Shown here one piece after another: positions 1 through 4,641 of a stretch of 5,631 nucleotides of DNA (its first letter is position 1; the number at the start of each line of letters is the position of its first letter). The stretch is from Spirochaetaceae bacterium (GTDB lineage Bacteria > Spirochaetota > Spirochaetia > DSM-27196 > PXBQ01): NCBI GenBank assembly GCA_003566875.1, contig PXBQ01000128.1, positions 1-5,631 on the forward strand. The letters are read 5' to 3'. Made by a program: the position numbers and the translations under genes. The notes below the pieces were generated by a model that was not told where the DNA came from, ran no database searches, and worked only from the letters and a program-made list of their open reading frames with translations.

Positions 1-5
1 CCTGA

Positions 6-27
6 GATCGTCGATCGCGCGACGATC
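6..27. repeat. 8-bp inverted repeat at the end of dapB
   Basis: GATCGTCG (6-13) and CGACGATC (20-27) are perfect reverse complements separated by 6 nt. The structure overlaps the dapB stop codon (28..26), so in the minus-strand transcript it would form a hairpin straight after translation ends. The only bases left after it in the window (5..1) do not form a T tract, so it is not a convincing Rho-independent terminator. It could be a 3' stabilising hairpin, part of the next gene, or chance in a genome rich in GATC and CG. Confidence 0.4.
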
Positions 28-778
28 ACTGCAATCGTAGAATATCACGGATGAAGTCGTCAACGCCGATGAATCCGCGACGGTCGCGTATCCACTCGGC
101 GGCGCGAACCGCCCCGAGCGCAAAACCCGCACGCGACCGCGCGGTGTGGTGTATCTCGATCGTATCGGCCGCCGAATCGACGTACACCGAGTGGACCCCA
201 GGCACCGAGCCGCCGCGACTCGAAGTCACGTGCAGTTCGTCGGACTCGATTTTGCGATGCGCGGTTTCGGTCATAACGCGGTTTTTCCGCGCCAAGGTCC
301 GGATCACGCGGTCGGCCGCGGTTAGCGCGGTCCCCGACGGACTATCCTGTTTCATCGCGTGGTGGATCTCGCGGAGGAAGATGTCGTACTCGGGCGCCTC
401 GTTGAGGATGCCCGAGACGTACTGCGTGAGCGCGAAAAAGATATGCGCGCCGATCGAGAAGTTCGATCCGTGTACGTAGGCGATTCCGGCCCTGTTTACG
501 ATCGCGGCGATCGTGTCTTTTCTGTCGTCCCACCCGGTTGTCCCGACAACCGCCGAAATACCCGCCCCAGCGTACGCGCTCGCGTTCTTCTCGATCGCGT
601 CGGCGAGCGAGAACTCGATCGCGACATCGGCGCCGTTCAGCGTGTCGGGGGTCGCTTGTTGGTCGGCCGCGTCCGGCGCGGCCGGGTCTATTCTCGCCGT
701 GATATCGTGGCCACGCGCGGCCGCGACGGCCTCGACCTCGTGGCCCATCCGACCGTAACCGACGATCGCGATCCTCAC
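26..778 (-). CDS. dapB: 4-hydroxy-tetrahydrodipicolinate reductase (DapB)
   Basis: This enzyme reduces the dehydrated form of 4-hydroxy-tetrahydrodipicolinate to tetrahydrodipicolinate with NAD(P)H, a cytoplasmic step in lysine and diaminopimelate synthesis. From the GTG at 778 it is 250 aa, within the usual DapB range. The N-terminal Rossmann domain shows GYGRMG (7-12), an acidic residue after beta-2 (D31, the position that contacts the adenine ribose), EFS (55-57, often DFT) and GTTGW (79-83). The C-terminal domain has NFSIG (106-110), the signature [15 protein letters not shown] (137-151) with the catalytic-site His pair 139-140 and Lys143, [11 protein letters not shown] (188-198) and the [13 protein letters not shown] block (211-223). 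All key residues appear present. The GTG start is preferred over an ATG 60 nt upstream because translation then begins directly with the Rossmann strand, and AGGAGG lies 7 nt before it. GTG overlaps the pta stop as GTGA, which implies coupling to pta. Confidence 0.96.
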   Translation of the reverse strand: MRIAIVGYGRMGHEVEAVAAARGHDITARIDPAAPDAADQQATPDTLNGADVAIEFSLADAIEKNASAYAGAGISAVVGTTGWDDRKDTIAAIVNRAGIAYVHGSNFSIGAHIFFALTQYVSGILNEAPEYDIFLREIHHAMKQDSPSGTALTAADRVIRTLARKNRVMTETAHRKIESDELHVTSSRGGSVPGVHSVYVDSAADTIEIHHTARSRAGFALGAVRAAEWIRDRRGFIGVDDFIRDILRLQ

Positions 779-1776
779 GAGACGCCCTCCTGGCACAGCG
801 TTACCGCCGCGGTCGTAACGATGTCGTCGACCGAACATCCGCGCGAGAGGTCACTGACGGGCTTCGCAAAACCCTGTAAGAACGGCCCGTACGCTTCGGC
901 GTTGGCGAGTCTCTGCACGAGTTTGTACCCGATGTTACCGGAGTTGAGATCGGGGAAAACCAGAACGTTGGCTTTGCCTCCAACCGGCGATCCCGGCGCC
1001 TTCTTCTCCGCAACGTTCTCGACGATCGCCGCGTCGGCCTGGAGTTCGCCGTCGACGACGAGGTCGGGCGCGTTCTTCTTCACGATCGCAAGCGCCTCGG
1101 TCACCTTGTCGACCGACGCACTCGAAGCGGAGCCTTTCGTCGAGAACGACAGCATCGCGACGACGGGTTCCGCTTCGAGGAAGTCGCGGCACGATGCGGC
1201 CGCGGAGATCGCGATCTCCGCGAGTTGCTCCGCGGTCGGATCGGGTATCGTCGCGCAGTCCGAAAAGACCATGTGACCGTCGACTCCCCATTTGGAGTCG
1301 TTCAGGTTCATTACGAAGCACGACGATGCGTACTTTGTGCCCGGTCGCGTCTTGATTATCGTGAACGCGGCAAGAAGCACGTTACCGGTCGCGTTCTCGG
1401 CGCCCGCGACCATCGCGTCGCACCGACCGAGCCGGACCATCATCGCGCCCCATTTCAGCGGTTCGATAATCTCGGCTCTCGCGGCGTCTTCGGTCATCCC
1501 TTTGTGTTTTCGCAGCTCGTAGTACTCGTGCGCGTACGCGGTTAACTCCGGCGCGCCGGCGGGCGTGAGCACTTCGATACCCTCGAGCGAGACACCGTTC
1601 TCGCGCGCGACCGAGCCGATCTCGTCGTCGCTGCCGAGCAGTGTGACCGACGACGCGAGTTTGTCGTCGATCAGGATACGTGCGGCCTTGATTGTACGGG
1701 GTTCGGTTCCTTCGGGCAGCACGAGTTTTTTCGCCAAACCGCGCGCCTTTTCCTTCATTCGATCGACAAACGCCAT
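775..1776 (-). CDS. pta: Phosphate acetyltransferase (class I Pta)
   Basis: Pta interconverts acetyl-CoA plus phosphate with acetyl-phosphate plus CoA, and normally works with acetate kinase in the cytoplasm. The 333-aa product is the short, single-domain class without the N-terminal DRTGG/AAA-like extension of the E. coli enzyme. Family motifs are clear: VLPEG (19-23), ELRKHKGMT (87-95), [14 protein letters not shown] (113-126), FSDCA (171-175), SFSTKGSA (210-217), DGELQADAA (242-250), [18 protein letters not shown] (273-290) and [12 protein letters not shown] (308-319). By the Methanosarcina thermophila numbering as I remember it, S309, R310 and D316 correspond to S311, R312 and D318, and R87 and R287 to R89 and R289. 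The fifth, R133, falls on Leu135 (see findings). The start ATG has GAGGT 7 nt upstream (1788..1784). It is the first gene of a two-gene unit with dapB. No acetate kinase gene is in view. Confidence 0.96.
   Translation of the reverse strand: MAFVDRMKEKARGLAKKLVLPEGTEPRTIKAARILIDDKLASSVTLLGSDDEIGSVARENGVSLEGIEVLTPAGAPELTAYAHEYYELRKHKGMTEDAARAEIIEPLKWGAMMVRLGRCDAMVAGAENATGNVLLAAFTIIKTRPGTKYASSCFVMNLNDSKWGVDGHMVFSDCATIPDPTAEQLAEIAISAAASCRDFLEAEPVVAMLSFSTKGSASSASVDKVTEALAIVKKNAPDLVVDGELQADAAIVENVAEKKAPGSPVGGKANVLVFPDLNSGNIGYKLVQRLANAEAYGPFLQGFAKPVSDLSRGCSVDDIVTTAAVTLCQEGVS
786..791 (-). promoter_or_regulatory. SD of dapB inside the pta 3' end
   Basis: On the minus strand AGGAGG (791..786) precedes the GTG at 778 with a 7-nt spacer. 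It lies within the last codons of pta. The strong SD plus the GTGA overlap fixes the dapB start and suggests re-initiation by ribosomes finishing pta. Confidence 0.85.
1201..1222. repeat. 22-bp perfect palindrome inside pta
   Basis: Positions 1201-1211 (CGCGGAGATCG) are followed directly by their exact reverse complement at 1212-1222, with no loop. The repeat codes for part of the pta segment LAEIAISAA (residues 185-193), so the amino acids and the C/G-ending codon preference explain part of it. It could be a binding site for a dimeric DNA-binding protein or a cruciform-prone site, or chance. Confidence 0.6.
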
Positions 1777-1783
1777 TTTTTAT

Positions 1784-1788
1784 ACCTC
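1784..1788 (-). promoter_or_regulatory. SD of pta
   Basis: GAGGT on the minus strand (1788..1784) stands 7 nt before the pta ATG at 1776. It supports this start and shows that the pta transcript has a short conventional leader, unlike the two leaderless-looking genes on the other strand. Confidence 0.75.
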
Positions 1789-1802
1789 GGATTCGGTGTG
1801 GA

Positions 1803-1838
1803 TTGAGTTACTATACCACATCGCTCGGAGCGTTAAAA
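1803..1838 (-). promoter_or_regulatory. Promoter of pta-dapB (extended -10)
   Basis: Reading the minus strand, TGG followed by TATAGT (1818..1810) makes an extended -10 element (TGnTATAAT type, 5 of 6 in the hexamer). The -35 region is weak: TTTTAA (1838..1833) sits at a 17-bp spacing and matches the consensus at only three positions, which is common when the -10 is extended. Transcription would start near 1803 and give a leader of about 27 nt containing the pta SD. The promoter is back-to-back with that of the plus-strand genes; the two -35 regions are only about 5 bp apart, so the pair may be co-regulated or compete. Confidence 0.65.
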
Positions 1839-1843
1839 CCGGA

Positions 1844-1879
1844 TTGTGAGGGTCGGCAAAAACCGTTATCATCCGCTCA
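1844..1879 (+). promoter_or_regulatory. Promoter of the tyrA-like gene, leaderless geometry
   Basis: TTGTGA (1844-1849, 4 of 6 to the -35 consensus), a 17-bp spacer, and TATCAT (1867-1872, 5 of 6 to the -10 consensus) are followed by 6 nt and then the ATG at 1879. The expected transcription start coincides with the A of the start codon. There is no SD in the bases before the ATG. This supports a leaderless mRNA and also supports 1879 over the upstream in-frame GTG at 1846, which would lie inside the -35 box. Confidence 0.65.
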
Positions 1880-2634
1880 TGACTGTCGGCGTGTACGGCC
1901 TCGGGCGATTCGGTCGATTTTGGACCGAGCTTCTTGCAAAAAAATTCGACGTCGTGTGTACCAATCGTTCACCCGACAAATCGACTCCGGCCGGTGCCCG
2001 TCGGTGTGCTCCAGCCGAGTTCTCGCGATGTGACGCTGTTTTTCTCTGTACTGCGATTTCCTCGATCGATGCGGTCACGCGCGAACTCGCGCCGCTTCTC
2101 TCGCCCGGCACGACCGTCATCGACACGTGTTCGGTCAAGGTGTATCCGGTGCGGCTGATGGAGGAAAACCTGCCGAGTTCGATACGGCTAATCGCCTCGC
2201 ACCCGATGTTTGGACCGGATTCGGGGCGTAATGGGGTCGAGACGCTTCCGATGATCATGTGGCCGGTGCGATGCCCCAGTGAGGTTTTTGAACACTGGAA
2301 GAACGTTTTTGCGTCGTACGGCCTCGACGTCGTCGAGATGTCACCGGCCGATCATGACGAAGAGGCCGCGTACACGCAGGGAATTACGCATCTCGTCGGT
2401 CGGGTTCTCAAAGAACTCGGGCTCAAGCAGAGCCGGATCGGGACTCTCGGGTACCGGAAGATTCTCGATGTCATCGAGCAGACCTGCAACGATCCGATGC
2501 AGCTCTTCGTCGATCTTCAGGTCCACAACCCGTACACCGACAGGATGCGCGCCGATTTTCGGTCCGCTTTGGGCGACGTCGTTCGCGCAATCGAAGACGG
2601 AAAGGAGTCGAATGACGGCCTGCGAGCGGATTGA
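1879..2634 (+). CDS. tyrA: Prephenate/arogenate dehydrogenase (TyrA family)
   Basis: This is an oxidative decarboxylase of tyrosine synthesis, acting on prephenate (to 4-hydroxyphenylpyruvate) or on arogenate (to tyrosine) in the cytoplasm; the sequence alone does not let me choose the substrate. At 251 aa it is short for the family and has no ACT or chorismate mutase domain, so regulation by tyrosine through an ACT domain is absent. The Rossmann fold begins at once: VGVYGLGRFG (3-12) with GxGxxG. After beta-2 comes TNRS (28-31), whose Arg-Ser suggests NADP rather than NAD. Further family motifs are VFLCTAISSI (54-63), DTCSVK (82-87), SHPMFGPDS (107-115) with the catalytic-site His108, and MSPADHDEEAAYTQGITHLVGR (154-175) with His171. 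A helical C-terminal part includes DPMQLFVDLQVHNPYT (205-220). The ATG at 1879 is chosen because it lies just before the Rossmann strand and at the predicted transcription start. The bactofilin promoter begins on its stop codon. Confidence 0.9.
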   Translation: MTVGVYGLGRFGRFWTELLAKKFDVVCTNRSPDKSTPAGARRCAPAEFSRCDAVFLCTAISSIDAVTRELAPLLSPGTTVIDTCSVKVYPVRLMEENLPSSIRLIASHPMFGPDSGRNGVETLPMIMWPVRCPSEVFEHWKNVFASYGLDVVEMSPADHDEEAAYTQGITHLVGRVLKELGLKQSRIGTLGYRKILDVIEQTCNDPMQLFVDLQVHNPYTDRMRADFRSALGDVVRAIEDGKESNDGLRAD

Positions 2635-2666
2635 CAGCGGAGCGGCCCGCGGCTACCATGCACGTA
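2631..2666 (+). promoter_or_regulatory. Promoter of the bactofilin gene, leaderless geometry
   Basis: A perfect TTGACA (2631-2636), a 17-bp spacer and TACCAT (2654-2659, 4 of 6) are followed by 6 nt and the ATG at 2666. The -35 box includes the TGA stop of the upstream tyrA-like gene (2632-2634). The predicted transcription start falls on the start codon, and the nearest purine-rich GGAG (2639-2642) is 23 nt before the ATG, too far to serve as an SD. The bactofilin could also be reached by read-through from tyrA, since no terminator separates the two. Confidence 0.7.
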
Positions 2667-3052
2667 TGTCCGATCTGCGTGTCAAGACAATCGACGAGGC
2701 CGAGATAGATACCGTTCTCGCCGAGGATATCGATTTCGACGGGGAAATGACGTTCGAGAACAACCTTCTCGTGAAGGGCTCGTTTAAAGGTGGGATCCGG
2801 TCGGCCGGTGACCTCTTTATCAGCAAAGGTGCGGTTGTCGAGGCGACGGTCGAAGCGGCGACGGTATCGGTGAAGGGGCGGATCATCGGCGATATTCACG
2901 CGCGGAATCGGCTTGAGTCGTTCGCTGCGTCTCGAATCGACGGAAATATCACGACCCCGAACCTCATTATGCAGAGTGGTAGCGTCTTCAACGGCACATG
3001 CTCGATGACGCCGACGGAGGACGACGGTGAGGCGACGGGTGAGATCTCGTAG
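2666..3052 (+). CDS. Bactofilin family cytoskeletal protein
   Basis: Bactofilins are small proteins that polymerise without nucleotide into filaments on the inner face of the cytoplasmic membrane; they organise cell-shape and peptidoglycan-related proteins. The product is 128 aa, a normal minimal size. A charged N-terminal tail (1-33) precedes a central right-handed beta-helix domain of short repeats with regularly spaced glycines and hydrophobics: LLVKGSFKGGI (34-44), GDLFISKGAVVEATV (48-62), VSVKGRIIGDI (67-77), SRIDGNI (89-95), LIMQSGSVFNGTC (100-112). A short acidic tail (117-128) follows. There is no signal peptide or transmembrane segment. The only plausible start in frame is the ATG at 2666. 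The 3' end overlaps the TPR gene by 26 nt, and the acidic codons GAG-GAC-GAC of its tail supply that gene's SD. The usual bactofilin neighbour, a LytM/M23 peptidase, is not in this window. Confidence 0.93.
   Translation: MSDLRVKTIDEAEIDTVLAEDIDFDGEMTFENNLLVKGSFKGGIRSAGDLFISKGAVVEATVEAATVSVKGRIIGDIHARNRLESFAASRIDGNITTPNLIMQSGSVFNGTCSMTPTEDDGEATGEIS
3016..3020 (+). promoter_or_regulatory. SD of the TPR gene inside the bactofilin gene
   Basis: GGAGG (3016-3020) is followed by 6 nt and GTG at 3027. This decides the start in favour of 3027 rather than the GTG at 3039, and places initiation before the end of the bactofilin gene, which implies co-transcription and probably coupled translation. Confidence 0.8.
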
Positions 3053-3668
3053 AGTCGTCGTGGCCGCCGTCGCGGGCGTGTTCCTCACGGTCTCCGCGTT
3101 TGCGCAACAGGACCTCCCCGACGCGCTCGAGTTGTACCGCGCCGGCGAGTACACGCGTGCGGTTGAGGTTACACTTCAAGAGCTTGAACGCTCTCCGCGC
3201 AACATGAACTCGTACACCGTGCTCGGGTGGAGTCTGATCGCGCTCGGGCGGTACCAGGATGCCCTGCGATACGGTGCGGCCGGCCTCGCGATAAGTCCCA
3301 GCGACCATAGAATAGTACAGATTATCGGAGAAGCGCACTACCGGGCCGGCAACTACGCGTCGGCGCTCGAATACCTCGAACGGTACGTCGTAATCGCGCC
3401 GAGTGGGCTTCGGATCGGACTCGTGTACTACCACATGGGCGAAATTCTGATTCAGTTTGCCGAACACCACGCCGCGGATATTGCTCTGACTACCGCGGTG
3501 CACCACGTTCCGAACAACGCCGAGTGGTGGGCCCGGTTGGGATTTGCACGCGAGAGCGCGCAGGAGTACCCGCACGCGCTCGCCGCGTACGACCGCGCCT
3601 TGTCGATCAACGCGGCGCATTCGGCGGCGATCCAGGGCCGTACTCGTGTCCGGAACATCGTCGACTGA
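3027..3668 (+). CDS. Exported tetratricopeptide-repeat protein
   Basis: The product is 213 aa. It begins with an Arg-rich n-region (2-9), a hydrophobic core VVVAAVAGVFLTV (10-22) and an AFA|QQ signal peptidase I site (cleavage after residue 26), so it is predicted to be periplasmic or surface-exposed. The rest is about five TPR units: roughly 29-58, 62-95 (LGWSLIALGRYQDAL...P), 96-128 (IGEAHYRAGNYASALEYLERY...P), 130-164 (degenerate, MGEILIQFAEHHAADIAL) and 166-199 (LGFARESAQEYPHALAAYDRAL). TPR arrays bind partner proteins; no catalytic domain is visible. The partner is unknown. Co-transcription with a bactofilin suggests, by inference only, a role in envelope or shape, with the two proteins on opposite sides of the inner membrane. 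A strong terminator follows directly. The domain assignment is secure, the cellular role is not. Confidence 0.92.
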   Translation: MRRRVRSRRVVVAAVAGVFLTVSAFAQQDLPDALELYRAGEYTRAVEVTLQELERSPRNMNSYTVLGWSLIALGRYQDALRYGAAGLAISPSDHRIVQIIGEAHYRAGNYASALEYLERYVVIAPSGLRIGLVYYHMGEILIQFAEHHAADIALTTAVHHVPNNAEWWARLGFARESAQEYPHALAAYDRALSINAAHSAAIQGRTRVRNIVD

Positions 3669-3669
3669 C

Positions 3670-3710
3670 CGCTCGCCGGCCTACCGGTCGCTCGGCGGCG
3701 TGTTTTTTTT
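3670..3710 (+). terminator. Rho-independent terminator after the TPR gene
   Basis: CGC-T-CGCCG (3670-3678) pairs with CGGCGGCG (3693-3700), giving an 8-bp GC stem with a single bulged T and a 14-nt loop (which itself contains ACCGGT). A TG dinucleotide and eight T residues (3703-3710) follow. It starts 2 nt after the TPR stop codon and closes the plus-strand group that begins at tyrA. There is no matching A tract upstream, so it works in one direction. Confidence 0.8.
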
Positions 3711-3722
3711 CGATTTGTGAGG

Positions 3723-3733
3723 TACAATATAAC
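3723..3733 (+). promoter_or_regulatory. Probable promoter of the lipoprotein-barrel operon (-10 region)
   Basis: Two overlapping -10-like hexamers lie in an AT-rich patch just after the terminator: TACAAT (3723-3728) and TATAAC (3728-3733), each 5 of 6 to consensus. I see no good -35 at 16-18 bp upstream, since that position falls in the terminator T tract, so the promoter may need an activator or an alternative sigma factor. Transcription from here would give a leader of roughly 90 nt before the GTG at 3827. The remainder of the 3669-3826 gap holds the terminator, an eight-A run (3768-3775) and the hairpin at 3795. Confidence 0.45.
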
Positions 3734-3794
3734 CGAGTGCGGTCCGGCAATCCGCCGCCGATGAAACAAAAAAAAGTAGTCACCACTAAACATT

Positions 3795-3810
3795 CGCGCG
3801 GAAACGCGTG
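3795..3810 (+). other. Leader hairpin with GAAA tetraloop
   Basis: CGCGCG (3795-3800) and CGCGTG (3805-3810) form a 6-bp stem (one G-U pair) closed by the tetraloop GAAA (3801-3804), a GNRA loop that is unusually stable in RNA. It ends 5 nt before the SD of the lipoprotein gene. It has no T tract, so it is not a terminator. It could set ribosome access, bind a regulator, or protect the mRNA. Confidence 0.5.
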
Positions 3811-3815
3811 GAACC

Positions 3816-3820
3816 GGAGG
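3816..3820 (+). promoter_or_regulatory. SD of the lipoprotein gene
   Basis: GGAGG (3816-3820) with a 6-nt spacer precedes GTG at 3827, the same arrangement as for the TPR gene. It favours this start over the in-frame ATG at 3761, which has no SD and would put 22 extra residues before the signal peptide. Confidence 0.8.
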
Positions 3821-3826
3821 CTTGAT

Positions 3827-4630
3827 GTGAAAATATATCTAAAACAAAGGGTCACGATCGTGAGTGCGATCGTCGTAGCCGTCATTGCCCTCGCCGGGTG
3901 CGAGGACATTTTCCGAACGAACATGTTCGAACGGTTCGTACCCGAAGCCGACGTCGATGCGATGCTGGGTTCGGAGAACCCGGTGGAACAGATCGCCGAC
4001 GCGATCGAATCGCCGCGGTTCATTCAGGGGTTGATCGACGATCCCGAGGAGAAAGAAAAAGTCGTCGAGAAGCTGACCGATACGTACAACAGTGACGACG
4101 CGACCGACGACGACAAGAAACTCGCGTCGCTGACGCACGCGACGATCGAGCTCGAGACGACGCTCGCCGGAGAGGTTGTCGACAGCTTCGCTCGGGCGAT
4201 GATGGACGCTGAAGAACCCGACGACGACGCAGATCCGCTCCAGGAAGTGCTGAAAATATTCCCCGACTCGGCGACCGAAGACCTTGACACGTTCACGGAG
4301 ACGATCAAGGCGCTCAAAGCCGCTTCGAGCGCGTACACGGTGTACGGCAGCACGATCGAAGACGGCGAGGTGGTCGACGGTGGGCACGCGCAGAGCGCTC
4401 TCGTCGCGTACATCGCCGACTCGGTGTTCGAGACCGACGACGATATCGGGGCGTTTTTCAAGTACTACATCGCGGAAGAGGAGGGTGCCGAGAAACCCGC
4501 GCTCTCGACCGGTTTTTTCGATGATCTCGAGGACGAGAACACCGAGGATCCCGCGGCGCAGTCGGTTCGGAAGATGCTGGAAGGCTCGGGTTTGGGGTTC
4601 CTGCTCGGTTCGCCGGACGATGAAGCATGA
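3827..4630 (+). CDS. Highly acidic lipoprotein of unknown function
   Basis: The product is 267 aa. It has a typical lipoprotein signal: positive n-region (KIYLKQR), hydrophobic core 9-22 and lipobox LAGC with Cys25 as the lipidated residue, so it should be anchored in the inner or outer membrane after export. The mature part is 243 residues with, by my count, 63 Asp/Glu against 16 Lys/Arg, a net charge near -47. Acidic clusters stand at 71-75, 90-96, 127-136, 217-222 and 232-241. The remaining sequence looks mainly alpha-helical with short polar linkers; I see no TPR, beta-propeller or enzyme motif and do not recognise the family. It is followed after 11 nt by an outer-membrane barrel gene, so the two are likely co-expressed and may act together. 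Such acidity could reflect a salty habitat, cation binding or interaction with a basic partner; none is shown by the sequence. Confidence 0.85.
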   Translation: MKIYLKQRVTIVSAIVVAVIALAGCEDIFRTNMFERFVPEADVDAMLGSENPVEQIADAIESPRFIQGLIDDPEEKEKVVEKLTDTYNSDDATDDDKKLASLTHATIELETTLAGEVVDSFARAMMDAEEPDDDADPLQEVLKIFPDSATEDLDTFTETIKALKAASSAYTVYGSTIEDGEVVDGGHAQSALVAYIADSVFETDDDIGAFFKYYIAEEEGAEKPALSTGFFDDLEDENTEDPAAQSVRKMLEGSGLGFLLGSPDDEA

Positions 4631-4634
4631 GGAG
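4629..4634 (+). promoter_or_regulatory. SD of the barrel gene overlapping the lipoprotein stop
   Basis: GAGGAG (4629-4634) lies 7 nt before the ATG at 4642 and shares its first two bases with the TGA stop of the lipoprotein gene. This fits one transcript with coupled translation. Confidence 0.75.
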
Positions 4635-4641
4635 CACAACG

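Noticed and set aside
1..29. Possible next minus-strand gene starting with GTG at 29, overlapping the dapB stop as GTGA
   Set aside because: The geometry copies the pta-dapB junction, but there is no SD before it and only nine codons are visible, so it cannot be supported.
359..1276. Long open frame (305 codons) on the plus strand antisense to dapB and pta
   Set aside because: Its product is an Arg/Ser-rich sequence with no family pattern, it spans the junction of two certain genes on the other strand, and GC-rich codon bias commonly leaves such frames open.
1846..1878. Upstream GTG start for the tyrA-like gene
   Set aside because: It adds 11 residues ahead of the Rossmann strand, has no well-placed SD, and lies inside the predicted -35 box.
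2639..2642. GGAG as an SD for the bactofilin
   Set aside because: It is 23 nt before the ATG, well beyond a workable spacing, and lies between the -35 and -10 boxes.
3768..3775. Run of eight A residues as a slippage or frameshift site
   Set aside because: It lies in the leader upstream of the chosen start, so slippage there would not change the protein.
3761..3826. Upstream ATG start for the lipoprotein gene
   Set aside because: It has no SD and would place a 22-residue basic extension before an otherwise normal lipoprotein signal; the GTG at 3827 has GGAGG at 6 nt.
4085..4115. Near-repetitive GACGAC tract in the lipoprotein gene
   Set aside because: It is simply the coding of an Asp-rich segment (residues 90-96) interrupted by other codons, not a tandem repeat with uniform units.
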